Positions 34,349 through 42,293 of a stretch of DNA of 61,370 bases are shown here, piece after piece; within the stretch, counting starts at the first letter, position 1; each line of letters starts with the position of its first letter. The DNA lies in contig ML178738.1 in assembly GCA_004366205.1 (NCBI GenBank), positions 2,014-63,383 of the forward strand, written 5' to 3'. A program made the position numbers and the translations under genes. This stretch comes from Actinomycetota bacterium (GTDB lineage: Bacteria; Actinomycetota; Acidimicrobiia; Acidimicrobiales; CADCSY01). The notes under the pieces were generated by a model that made no database searches, was not told where the DNA came from, and was given only the letters and a program-made list of their open reading frames with translations.

Positions 34349-35872
34349 TCAGAGGAACCGCTCGGTGCACCACCGGCTGGTGGCGAACGCCGGGCCGCTC
34401 CTGTGGCGGACGCCTTCGAGCACGTAGAACTGGAAGCCCCCGAGGCGGCCTCCGTAGGAGTCGGGCCGGGAGAAGTCGACCAGGCACGCGGGATCGACCC
34501 TGGTGCGCAGCCCCGACTCGAGCACCCCGGCGAGGCGGTTGCGGGTGCAGTCCCGCCCGCACCGGTTGAGCATGTCGTGGATGCCCTTGTTGGCCACCCA
34601 GACCTGCCAGAGGATGTCGTTGGTCCTGGTGCGCGGGCGGTAGCGGGCCATCGTCTCCTCGAAGCGACGGATCTCCTCTCCGTAGCCGAACTCCGCGAAC
34701 GGGTTGCCCTCGTAGCCGCCCGGCGCGTACGCCGACCAGCCGGCCACGCCCTCGATGTCGACGTGGCCCACGATGTCGAGGGTGGTCTGGAACGGGAACA
34801 CGACCCAGCGGGGGTTGTAGCCCTGGGCTTTGGCCTGCTGGATCACCTCGGCGGCGGTGAGCGCGTTCTCCCACAGCCACACCACGTCCACGTTCGCCCG
34901 CTGCAGGGCGAGGATCTGCTGGGTGTAGACGGCCTGGTTCACGGTCACGCCCTGGTCGACGGCGATGGTGACACCGTGGTCGCGCAGCACCTTCCGGCCG
35001 GCGTCGGAGCCCGGCTTCCAGTTCTCGCTGTCCCGCCAGATGATGCCGATCGTGCGGTCGCGGTGGCGGGCCACGAGGTGCTCGCCGAACGCCCGGCCCG
35101 TGCGCTCGACGCTGGGCAGTCCGGAGAAGCTGTACCGCAGCCGGTCCATGCCCGCCTCGACGGCCATGTGGTGCAGGTACAGCATCTTGTTGTCCTCGGC
35201 CCACTGCCGCACCGCCGGGATCTGGTCGAACCCGATGCCGCCCAGCAGGAAGAAGGGACGCTTGGCACGGCAGCGCTCCGCGGCCTGCACCGCCTGCCCC
35301 GAGTTGTAGGCGTCGTCCTCCCAGGACACCTCCACCCGCCGGCCGTGGACGCCGCCGGCCTGGTTGACCGCCTCCCAGTAGACGTTGAGGTCCTCGGGTC
35401 GCACGTCGAAGGCGTCGGCGAAGATCAGGGCGGCGTGACCGCACAGCACGATGCGGTCGTCGGTGATGCCCTCGGTGTTGGCGGCGCCGGAGAAGAGGTT
35501 GGCATCGCGGATCGCGCCGCCCCCTGATCCGCCTCCTGGTCCGCCGCCGGACCCGCCGCCGGAACCCGCCCGGCCCGGGCCACCGGCTCCCGCGCCACCG
35601 CCCGAGCTGGCGGCGCCCCCCGAGCCGGCGGGGCCGGCGCCGCCGCCGGACTCGAGCGGCGCGTCGGCGATGCCGTCACCGTCGCGGTCCACCGGTTCGG
35701 CGTCGCTCCCGCCGGCGGGGTCCATGGCGTCGCCGGGCACGACCCCCCCGTCACGGGCGCGCACTTCGTCGCTCGCCTGGTCACCCCCCGAGCCGGAGCA
35801 GGCACTCGCCACGAGGGCACAGACGACGAACAGGGCGACGGCGGCACGACGGCGCCGGAGCGGAGTGGACAT
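34349..35872 (-). CDS. LivK-type substrate-binding lipoprotein with Gly-rich linker
   Basis: A 507-residue lipoprotein. The signal peptide with lipobox VASACSG places the acylated Cys near residue 25. Residues 60-70 carry DRDGDGIADAP, a calcium-binding thrombospondin-3/dockerin-like DxDxDG motif. A low-complexity Gly/Ser/Pro linker (about 78-125) then leads to a type-I periplasmic-binding fold (DRIVLCGHAALIFADAFDV; YWEAVNQAGGVHGRRVEV; ALQRANVDVVWLWENALTAA). The binding domain sits on a stalk outside the membrane. It probably captures a carboxylic acid or aromatic compound, as many HAAT systems do. ATG at 35872 follows GGGGGAGG. It is the first gene of the transport operon. Confidence 0.9.
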   Translation of the reverse strand: MSTPLRRRRAAVALFVVCALVASACSGSGGDQASDEVRARDGGVVPGDAMDPAGGSDAEPVDRDGDGIADAPLESGGGAGPAGSGGAASSGGGAGAGGPGRAGSGGGSGGGPGGGSGGGAIRDANLFSGAANTEGITDDRIVLCGHAALIFADAFDVRPEDLNVYWEAVNQAGGVHGRRVEVSWEDDAYNSGQAVQAAERCRAKRPFFLLGGIGFDQIPAVRQWAEDNKMLYLHHMAVEAGMDRLRYSFSGLPSVERTGRAFGEHLVARHRDRTIGIIWRDSENWKPGSDAGRKVLRDHGVTIAVDQGVTVNQAVYTQQILALQRANVDVVWLWENALTAAEVIQQAKAQGYNPRWVVFPFQTTLDIVGHVDIEGVAGWSAYAPGGYEGNPFAEFGYGEEIRRFEETMARYRPRTRTNDILWQVWVANKGIHDMLNRCGRDCTRNRLAGVLESGLRTRVDPACLVDFSRPDSYGGRLGGFQFYVLEGVRHRSGPAFATSRWCTERFL

Positions 35873-35960
35873 GGGACCTCCCCCGTGGCCTTGGACATCG
35901 GAGAGGTTCGCTGTCGATCCCGCGGAATCCTGTACCGAATATCCCGAACCTCACCCTTGT

Positions 35961-35981
35961 CCGTCGTGGAATCCACAACGG
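35961..35981. promoter_or_regulatory. 21-bp palindrome upstream of the transport operon
   Basis: The 21-bp palindrome has 9-base arms (35961-35969 and 35973-35981) that match at eight of nine positions; the left arm is CCGTCGTGG. It lies 89 bp upstream of the livK-like start and 24 bp beyond the acyl-CoA dehydrogenase stop. The size and symmetry suit a dimeric repressor such as a TetR-family protein. It may separate the control of the dehydrogenase gene from that of the transport operon. Confidence 0.5.
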
Positions 35982-36005
35982 CGCACGTGCGGAGGACCAG
36001 GCTGG

Positions 36006-37124
36006 CTACGGGTTGGGCTCGCGGGGGAGGCCGAGGACCCGCTCGCCGATGATGTTGCGCAGGATGTTGTTGGTGCCACCCTGGATCGTGTAGGCGGGGG
36101 CGTAGCAGACGCCGCGGGCGAGGCGGTTCCAGAGCATGGCCTCGGGTCCGCCCACGCGGAAGCAGAACTCAGCGACGCGCTGCTCGAAGCTCGTGCACCA
36201 GGTCTTGGTGGCCGCCGAGAAGCTCCGGGGCGCCTGACCGAGAACCTCGCGCAGGACAAGGAGCCGCCCGATGCGGTAGCCGGACTCGATGGCGGCGATC
36301 TCCTGGCGGACCCGGCGGTCGGTGTGGTCGGCCCGGGGCAGCATGTCGCGGTAGAGGGCGCGGTTGCTGACCAGCCGGTCGATGCCGCCCCGTTCGTGCT
36401 CGAGCTGGCGCATCGTCTGGCGCCACGCCTGGTTCAACTCGCCCACCAGGTTCTCCCGGGGCACCCGCACGTCCTCGAACACGACCTCGCAGAAGTGCTC
36501 GAGGTGGATCATGTCCTTGATCGGCTGCACGGTGACCCCGGGGCTGTGCATGTCGACGATCAGCTCGGAGAGGCCCTCGTGGGGCTTGCCTCCGGTGTCG
36601 GTGCGGCAGATCAGGTAGCACCAGTCGGCCAGGGCGGCGAAGCTCGTCCACACCTTGGTGCCGTTGACGACGAAGTGGTCGCCGTCGAGCACGGCCCTGG
36701 TGCGCAGCGACGCGAGGTCCGAGCCCGAGTCGGGCTCGCTCATGCCGATGCACCACGACGCCGTGCCGGCGATCATGTCGGGCAGGAAGCGGGCCTTCTG
36801 CTCCTCGGTGCCGTGGGCGATGATCGACGGTCCCATCTGGCGGTCGCAGAACCAGGTGGCCGCGATCGGTGCGCCGTTGGCGATGAGCGCTTCGGTCACC
36901 ACGAACCGCTCGAGCGGACTGCGGCCGTGGCCGCCGTACTCGGTCGGCCAGGTCATCCCCAGCCAGCCCCGCTCGCCGAGCTCCCGGGAGAACTCGCGGG
37001 AGTGGCTGTTGATCCAGCTGTCCTCCTTCACTTCGAGGTCCGCGGCGGCGGCGATGGCCACCTCCTCGGCCTCCTGGCGCAGCTTCTCCAGCTCGGGGGG
37101 CAGGGCGAAGTCCATGGGCGGCAT
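36006..37124 (-). CDS. acyl-CoA dehydrogenase (FadE-like)
   Basis: A 372-residue FAD enzyme of the acyl-CoA dehydrogenase fold: GMTWPTEYGGHGRSPLE, the FAD/substrate segment CIGMSEPDSGSDLASLRT, and a C-terminus with TIQGGTNNILRNIIGERVLG. The usual C-terminal catalytic Glu (YEGT) is replaced by Gly in QGGT. As in the FadE26-type and isovaleryl-CoA-type enzymes, the base may instead be a Glu in the earlier LEHERGG helix. Such proteins often work as heterotetramers with a partner subunit, which is not encoded here. It precedes the uptake operon in the same direction, so it probably oxidises the activated product. ATG at 37124 faces the inverted-repeat control region. Confidence 0.9.
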   Translation of the reverse strand: MPPMDFALPPELEKLRQEAEEVAIAAAADLEVKEDSWINSHSREFSRELGERGWLGMTWPTEYGGHGRSPLERFVVTEALIANGAPIAATWFCDRQMGPSIIAHGTEEQKARFLPDMIAGTASWCIGMSEPDSGSDLASLRTRAVLDGDHFVVNGTKVWTSFAALADWCYLICRTDTGGKPHEGLSELIVDMHSPGVTVQPIKDMIHLEHFCEVVFEDVRVPRENLVGELNQAWRQTMRQLEHERGGIDRLVSNRALYRDMLPRADHTDRRVRQEIAAIESGYRIGRLLVLREVLGQAPRSFSAATKTWCTSFEQRVAEFCFRVGGPEAMLWNRLARGVCYAPAYTIQGGTNNILRNIIGERVLGLPREPNP

Positions 37125-37213
37125 GCTACGGCCCGGTCCTCACCCCCACGCGATCCGGCGCGGGTGCCCTCGTCGGGTCCGCCGGTCGCAGCAAACCCTG
37201 TCGGATCTTCACG

Positions 37214-37386
37214 CCTCTGGAGAGATTCTCACGGATTCTCAGCAGGCGACCGGGCGTGGCCGCGCTCGTGTGGCGCTGCACCCCCGCACGGCGCCCGTCA
37301 GCCCAGCGGCCCTCCGGCGTCGGACGCCACGGCGAACCCGGTGATCGCAGCCACAGCCTGAGAATTGGTGAGAATCCTTCCAGAGG
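37214..37386. promoter_or_regulatory. paired inverted operator with four TGAGAAT half-sites
   Basis: Two 29-bp arms, 37214-37242 and 37358-37386, are inverted copies of one another (25 of 29 bases) separated by 115 bp. Each arm contains two direct copies of the heptamer TGAGAAT (or its complement ATTCTCA) with a 10-bp period, one helical turn apart. The pair fills the 316-bp gap between the divergent acyl-CoA dehydrogenase and quinone oxidoreductase genes. Nothing else, and no further gene, was seen in this gap. It looks like a two-site operator at which a bound regulator could loop the DNA. Confidence 0.65.
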
Positions 37387-37440
37387 TCGGCGGATGCGAC
37401 TGGGGCCGTTGGATCGGACGAGCGGGGTACCGTCCCAGGC

Positions 37441-38436
37441 ATGCGCGCGGTCGTCCTCGAAGCCCACGGAGAGCCCGACGTCCTCTCGCTCCGGGAGGTG
37501 CCCGACCCCGAGCCGGGGCCCGACGAGGTGCTGGTCGACGTGGTCAGCACCGCCTGCAACCGGGCCGACCTGCTGCAGCGCCGGGGCGCCTACCCCGGCC
37601 CGCCGCTGTACTACGGGGGCCAGCGGCTGGACGTCCCCGGGTTGGAGTTCGCCGGCCGGGTCGCCGCCGCGGGCGAGCGGGTCACGGCCTGGCGACCCGG
37701 GGACGCCGTCATGGGCATCGTCGGGGGCGGGGCCTACGCCGAGCGCCTGGTCGTGCACGAGCGCCAGGCCCTGCCCGTGCCCGACCAGCTGGGCCTCGCC
37801 GACGCCGGCGCCGTCCCCGAGGTGTTCATCACCGCCTGGGACGCACTGGTGGTGCAGGGCGGGCTCACACCGGGCCGCACGGCACTGGTGCACGCCGGTG
37901 CATCCGGGGTCGGCACCGCCGCCATCCAGATCGCCCGCGAGCTGGGTGCGCGCGTCGCCGTCACCGCTTCCGCGGGAAAGCTCGACGCCTGCCGCGCCCT
38001 TGGCGCCGACGTGGCGGTCGACTACCGCAGCGACGACTTCGTGGAGGCGGCCAAGGCCCTGACCGGCGGGCACGGGGTCGACGTGGTCCTCGACGTCGTC
38101 GGCGGCGACTACCTCGCCCGCAACCTCGACGCCCTCCGGGTCGGTGGGCGCATCGTGCAGGTGGGGGTCATGGGCGGCCCCATGGCGACGTTCCCGCTCG
38201 GGCTGCTGCTGCCGAAGCGGGCGACGATCACCGGTACCGTGCTGCGGGCCCGGCCGCTGGAGGAGAAGATCGCCATCACCCAGCGCTTCGGCGCCGAGGT
38301 GCTGCCGCTGCTCGCCGACGGCCGCCTCCGTCCGGTGATCGATCGGCGCTACCCGCTCGAGGCCGTGGCCGACGCCCACCGCCACATGGAGGCCAACGCC
38401 AACGTCGGCAAGATCGTGCTCGACGTCGCCGGCTGA
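37441..38436 (+). CDS. NAD(P)H-quinone oxidoreductase (zinc-free MDR, PIG3-like)
   Basis: A 331-residue medium-chain dehydrogenase/reductase without the zinc-binding cysteines. Features are MRAVVLEAHGEPDVLSLREV, ACNRADLLQRRGAYPGPP, the nucleotide-binding motif HAGASGVGTAAIQIARELGA (about 152-171), and GKIVLDV at the end. The PIG3/quinone oxidoreductase subgroup reduces quinones or enoyl substrates with NADPH. It is divergent from the acyl-CoA dehydrogenase and shares with it the paired operator, so both are likely to be regulated together. It converges on citrate synthase with a 3-bp gap. Confidence 0.92.
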   Translation: MRAVVLEAHGEPDVLSLREVPDPEPGPDEVLVDVVSTACNRADLLQRRGAYPGPPLYYGGQRLDVPGLEFAGRVAAAGERVTAWRPGDAVMGIVGGGAYAERLVVHERQALPVPDQLGLADAGAVPEVFITAWDALVVQGGLTPGRTALVHAGASGVGTAAIQIARELGARVAVTASAGKLDACRALGADVAVDYRSDDFVEAAKALTGGHGVDVVLDVVGGDYLARNLDALRVGGRIVQVGVMGGPMATFPLGLLLPKRATITGTVLRARPLEEKIAITQRFGAEVLPLLADGRLRPVIDRRYPLEAVADAHRHMEANANVGKIVLDVAG

Positions 38437-38439
38437 GGC

Positions 38440-39711
38440 TCAGCGCTCGTCGATGCTGACGTAGTCGCGCTGGTCGGCGCCGATGTACTTCTGGCGGGGC
38501 CGGTAGATCTTGGTCTCGGGGTCGCCGAGCAGCTCGAGCCAGTGCGCCAGCCACCCGGGCGTTCGGGCGATGGCGAACAGCACGGTGAACATGGCGAGCG
38601 GGAAGCCCATCGCCTGGTAGATCAGGCCCGAGTAGAAGTCGACGTTGGGGTACAGCTGGCGCTCGATGAAGTAGTCGTCGGAGAGGGCGATCTCCTCGAG
38701 CTTCAGGGCGATCTCGAGCAGCGGGCTCACGCCGGTCACCTCGAACACCTCGTCGGCGGTCTGGCGGATGATCTTCGCCCGGGGGTCGTAGCTCTTGTAG
38801 ACGCGGTGGCCGAAGCCCATGAGGCGGGTCTCGCCCTTCTTCACCCGCTCGATGTAGGCGGGCACGTTGTCGACCGACCCGATGCGGTTGAGCATGTGGA
38901 TGACCTGCTCGTTGGCGCCGCCGTGCAGCGGCCCGTACAGGCCGGCGCACGCCGCGGCCGTGGCCACGTAGGGGTCGGCCTGGGACGAGCCGACCGTGCG
39001 CATCGCCGTGGTCGAGCAGTTCTGCTCGTGGTCCGCGTGCAGGATGAACAGCACGTCGAGCGCCCGCGCCAGTGCCGGGTTGGCGTCGAAGCGCGGCTCG
39101 GCGATGCGCCACAGCATCGACAGGAAGTTCGCCGTGTAGCTGAGCGAGTTGTCGGGATACACGAACGGCTGGCCCACGCTGTAGCGGTACGCGAAGGCGG
39201 CCAGCGTGGGCATCTTGGCGATGAGGCGCACGATCTGCTGCTGGCGGCTCTGCTCGTCGAAGATGTCCTTGGCCTCGGGGTAGAAGGTCGACAGCGCGGC
39301 CACGGTCGACACCAGCACACCCATGGGGTGGGCGTCGTAGTGGAAGCCGTCGATGAACCGCTTCACCTTCTCGTGCACGAAGGTGTGCGTGGTGATCTCG
39401 TGCTGCCACTCGGCGTACTGGTCCTTCGTGGGCAGCTCGCCGTAGAGCAGCAGGTAGCAGACCTCGAGGAAGTTGGACTGCTCGGCCAGCTGCTCGATGG
39501 GGTAGCCCCGGTAGCGGAGGATGCCGTTCTCGCCGTCCACGAGGGTGATCGAGCTGGCGCAGGACGCCGTCGAGAGGAAGGCGGGGTCGTACAGCCGCAG
39601 CGTCCGGTCGAGCTCGCGCAGGGCGGCCGACGGGAACGTGCTGCCCTCGATGGGCACGGTCACGCTCCTGCCGGTGCGGTTGTCGGTGATCGTCACGGTC
39701 TCCTCAGCCAC
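38440..39711 (-). CDS. gltA: citrate synthase (type II)
   Basis: A 423-residue enzyme that condenses acetyl-CoA with oxaloacetate in the first step of the TCA cycle. The catalytic residues are visible: His in LHADHEQNCST, His in GPLHGGANEQVI, Arg/His in MGFGHRVYKSYDPRA, and Asp in LYPNVDFYSG. Length and the N-terminal beta-domain (ITDNRTGRSV) indicate the larger hexameric GltA type. The start is GTG at 39711; no strong ribosome-binding site is visible. The carboxyltransferase gene lies 54 bp upstream on the same strand. Confidence 0.97.
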   Translation of the reverse strand: MAEETVTITDNRTGRSVTVPIEGSTFPSAALRELDRTLRLYDPAFLSTASCASSITLVDGENGILRYRGYPIEQLAEQSNFLEVCYLLLYGELPTKDQYAEWQHEITTHTFVHEKVKRFIDGFHYDAHPMGVLVSTVAALSTFYPEAKDIFDEQSRQQQIVRLIAKMPTLAAFAYRYSVGQPFVYPDNSLSYTANFLSMLWRIAEPRFDANPALARALDVLFILHADHEQNCSTTAMRTVGSSQADPYVATAAACAGLYGPLHGGANEQVIHMLNRIGSVDNVPAYIERVKKGETRLMGFGHRVYKSYDPRAKIIRQTADEVFEVTGVSPLLEIALKLEEIALSDDYFIERQLYPNVDFYSGLIYQAMGFPLAMFTVLFAIARTPGWLAHWLELLGDPETKIYRPRQKYIGADQRDYVSIDER

Positions 39712-39765
39712 ACGACATTTCTAGTCGGCGGGAGCGTGCGGCCCCACCGCGCGGCGCCGCTACCG

Positions 39766-41106
39766 CTACAGCGGGCCGGTGTCGTGGGTGCGGCGGGGGA
39801 GCCGCTCGCGCTTGGACTCCAGCGCCGCGAGGGAGCGGACCAGCATCGCGCGCGTCTCGGCGGGATCGATCACGGCGTCCACCAGGCCGCGCTCGGCTGC
39901 GATCCACGGCGTGAGGTAGCGCGCCTCGTAGGCCGCCTCGAGCGCGGCCCGCTCCTCGGGGCCGGCGCGCCGGTGGAGGATCTCCACGGCGCCGCGGGCG
40001 CCCATCACCGCGACCTCGGCCGTGGGCCACGCCAGGACCAGGTCGCTGCCGAGGCCCTTGGAGTCCATCACGATGTAGGCGCCGCCGTAGGCCTTGCGCA
40101 GCACGAGGCACAGCCGCGGCACGGTCGCCCGGGCGTAGGCGGCCACGAGCTGGGCGCCGTGGCGGATCATCCCTCGCCACTCGAGGTCCTTGCCGGGGAA
40201 GAACCCGGGCGTGTCGACGAAGGTCACCACCGGGACGCCGAAAGCGTCGCAGAGGTCGACGAAGCGGGCCCCCTTCTGCGACGCGGGGATGTCAAGGGTC
40301 CCCGCGAGCGCCAGGGGCTGGTTGGCGAGCACCCCGACGGGGCGCCCTCCGAGGCACCCGAAGCCGGTGACGAGGTTGGGGGCCCACTCGGACCAGAGCT
40401 CGACCAGCTCGCCGTCGTCGAGGACGGCGCCGGTCACCAGGCGCACGTCGTAGCTCCCGGAGCTGGCCGCGGGGATCACGGCGCCCGCCTCGGGGGTGGG
40501 CCGGTCGGCAGGATCGTCGGTGCGCCAGCGAGGCGGTTCGGCGTCGACGTGGTCCGGCAGGTGGGCGAGCACGGCGGCCAGGAAGCCGAGCGCCTCGCCG
40601 AGGTCGCCGGCGACGTCCGCGGCGAGGCCGCTGCGGCGGGCGTGCACGGCCGCCCCGCCCAGACCGGTGGCGTCGACGCGCTCGCCCGTGACGGCGGTGA
40701 CCGTGTGCGGCCCGTTCACGAACGCCACGGCGTCCTCGACCAGCACGACCACGTCGGTGAGCCCCAGCAGGAGGGACGGTCCCGCCACCACCGGCCCCGT
40801 CACGGCCGCCAGCACGGGGACGACGCCCGAGCACCGGGTCAGCGCCCGGGCGATGCCGCCCCAGCCGTGGAGGGCGGCCACGCCGTCGCGCACGTCGGCA
40901 CCGGAGGTGGTGAGCACGACGAGCAGCGGCAACCGGCTCGCCCGGGCCCGGTCGGCGGCGGCGGCCACCGTAGCGCTGGCGGCCGGGGAGAGCGCGCCGC
41001 GCGCCTCGTCGCTGCGCACCTCGACCCGCACCACCCGGCGTCCCCCGAGCGTGTCGAGCCCCAGCTCGGCCGGTCCGGGCACACCGGCGCGCAGTCGGAG
41101 GGCCAT
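39766..41106 (-). CDS. acyl-CoA carboxylase carboxyltransferase (beta) subunit, short form
   Basis: A 446-residue protein of the AccD/PccB crotonase fold with two tandem halves. The N-terminal half has VAAVTGPVVAGPSLLLGLTD. The C-terminal half has FVDTPGFFPGKDLEWRGM and the oxyanion-hole region RKAYGGAYIVMDSKGLGSD. It would transfer CO2 from biotin to acetyl-, propionyl- or another acyl-CoA. It is 60-80 residues shorter than usual at the N-terminus and begins directly with ALRLRAGVPG. No biotin carboxylase or biotin carrier gene is adjacent. It lies upstream of citrate synthase and downstream of the LysR gene. Confidence 0.88.
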   Translation of the reverse strand: MALRLRAGVPGPAELGLDTLGGRRVVRVEVRSDEARGALSPAASATVAAAADRARASRLPLLVVLTTSGADVRDGVAALHGWGGIARALTRCSGVVPVLAAVTGPVVAGPSLLLGLTDVVVLVEDAVAFVNGPHTVTAVTGERVDATGLGGAAVHARRSGLAADVAGDLGEALGFLAAVLAHLPDHVDAEPPRWRTDDPADRPTPEAGAVIPAASSGSYDVRLVTGAVLDDGELVELWSEWAPNLVTGFGCLGGRPVGVLANQPLALAGTLDIPASQKGARFVDLCDAFGVPVVTFVDTPGFFPGKDLEWRGMIRHGAQLVAAYARATVPRLCLVLRKAYGGAYIVMDSKGLGSDLVLAWPTAEVAVMGARGAVEILHRRAGPEERAALEAAYEARYLTPWIAAERGLVDAVIDPAETRAMLVRSLAALESKRERLPRRTHDTGPL

Positions 41107-41159
41107 GCGGGTGCGACCAGCGCAGGGCCGCCGGGGTTACCCCGCGGGACCGGGCGGGG

Positions 41160-42086
41160 TCACGTCCTGACCGGCACGGCCGGCCGGACGCCGGGCTGGT
41201 CGCCGGACCGCTCGGCGATCACGTCGAGCAGCACGTCGCGCAGCGCCCGGGCCGGGGCCGAGAGCAGGCCGCGCCGCCGGCGGGCCAGGCCCACCTGGCG
41301 TCGCGGGATGCCGGCGATGGCCACGCGCGACCAGGACCCGCCCACCAGCCACGCGGGGATGGCGCTGGCCGGCAGGATCGCCGGACCGAACCCGTCGAAG
41401 GCGAGGGAGGCGATGAGGCGCAGGCCGTCGATCTCGAAGAGGGGCCGCAACGTCACACCCGCGGCGGATGCGACCTGGTCGAGGTCGTCTCGGAAGGCCG
41501 TGCCCGCCGGCGTGAGCAGCAGCTCGGTCTCACCGAGCTCGGCCAGGGTCACCTCGTCGTGGCCGGCCAGCGGATGGTGCTGCGGGGCGATGACCACGAG
41601 CTCCTCGTCGAAGAGGTCCTCGATCTCGAGGTCGGGCTCATCGACCGGCAGGTTGAGCACGGCCAGGTCGAGGCCGCCGGCGAGCAGCTGGGGGACCAGG
41701 GTGGTCGTGTTCCCGTCGAGCACCTCGATGGTCACCTTCGGGTGGCGCTCGCGGGTGACGTCGAGGAGGTGCGGCATGAGCCACCGCCCCGTGGTACCGA
41801 TCACGCCCAGCCGGACCCGGCCCAGCACCTCGTCGCGGAGCGAGGCCACGTCGGCGGCGAGGGCGTCGAGCTCGGCCTGCACCCGCCGGGCCCGTGCCAC
41901 CACCGCCTCGCCCTCCTGGGTCAGCCGTCCCGCCGACCGGTCGACCAGGGTCACCCCGAGCTCGCGCTCCAGGCGCGCCACGTGGGTCGAGACGTTCGAC
42001 TGCACCGTGTGCAGCAGGTCGGCGGCCGCCGAGAACGTGCCGGTCTCGGCGACGGCCACCAACGCCGCGAGCTGGCGGAGGTCCAT
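41160..42086 (-). CDS. LysR-family transcriptional regulator
   Basis: A 308-residue regulator with an N-terminal winged helix (MDLRQLAALVAVAETGTFSA, then AADLLHTVQSNVSTHVARLE) and a LysR effector-binding domain from about residue 90. ATG at 42086 gives the standard N-terminus; upstream extensions are not family-like. It is divergent from the second family-5 binding-protein gene, with the structured leader between them, and upstream of the carboxyltransferase on the same strand. LysR regulators usually control a divergent neighbour, so the binding-protein gene and the leader RNA are the first candidate targets. Confidence 0.93.
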   Translation of the reverse strand: MDLRQLAALVAVAETGTFSAAADLLHTVQSNVSTHVARLERELGVTLVDRSAGRLTQEGEAVVARARRVQAELDALAADVASLRDEVLGRVRLGVIGTTGRWLMPHLLDVTRERHPKVTIEVLDGNTTTLVPQLLAGGLDLAVLNLPVDEPDLEIEDLFDEELVVIAPQHHPLAGHDEVTLAELGETELLLTPAGTAFRDDLDQVASAAGVTLRPLFEIDGLRLIASLAFDGFGPAILPASAIPAWLVGGSWSRVAIAGIPRRQVGLARRRRGLLSAPARALRDVLLDVIAERSGDQPGVRPAVPVRT

Positions 42087-42160
42087 CGCTCGCAATGATG
42101 CCACATATCGACAACAACTGTTTGCAAGATACCGGAGGTGCTGGCAGGATGATCCTCGTC

Positions 42161-42241
42161 GCGAGGGACCGGCTCCCCCCCCGGTCTGATCCCTCGCCGA
42201 GAGGCTGGCTTGTCCCCCCGGGCCAGCCTCTCCTCTTTTTT
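42161..42241 (+). ncRNA. candidate structured leader or small RNA ending in an intrinsic terminator
   Basis: Between the divergent LysR gene and the binding-protein gene, the plus strand folds into two strong hairpins. The first pairs GCGAGGG (42161-42167) with CCCTCGC (42191-42197) and ACCGG (42168-42172) with CCGGT (42181-42185). The second is the terminator at 42199-42241. No complete gene lies upstream on this strand that the terminator could serve. It therefore marks a short transcript, either a free small RNA or a leader that attenuates the gene starting at 42359. The 5' end is not known; it probably lies between 42110 and 42150. Confidence 0.5.
42199..42241 (+). terminator. intrinsic terminator upstream of the second family-5 binding protein
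   Basis: Arms GAGAGGCTGGC (42199-42209) and GCCAGCCTCTC (42222-42232) pair perfectly over 11 bp around a 12-base loop and are followed by CTCTTTTTT (42233-42241). It has a textbook stem and U-tract, unusual for a genome this GC-rich, and is oriented with the plus strand. Confidence 0.85.
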
Positions 42242-42277
42242 CGGGTTCGGCCGGCCTCACCGATCATGCCGGCCGCC

Positions 42278-42293
42278 GGTGACTTGCGTCACA
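42278..42293. promoter_or_regulatory. CRP/GlxR-like palindrome upstream of the second family-5 binding protein
   Basis: GGTGA-N6-TCACA has the same half-sites and spacing as the site at 24165-24180. It lies 65 bases before the ATG at 42359 and downstream of the intrinsic terminator. If the gene has its own promoter, this palindrome would overlap or flank it. Confidence 0.5.

Noticed and set aside
38542-42189. A 1215-codon plus-strand frame across citrate synthase, carboxyltransferase and LysR
   Set aside because: The three minus-strand genes are clear family members. The antisense product is low-complexity Arg/Gly/His/Asp-rich sequence.
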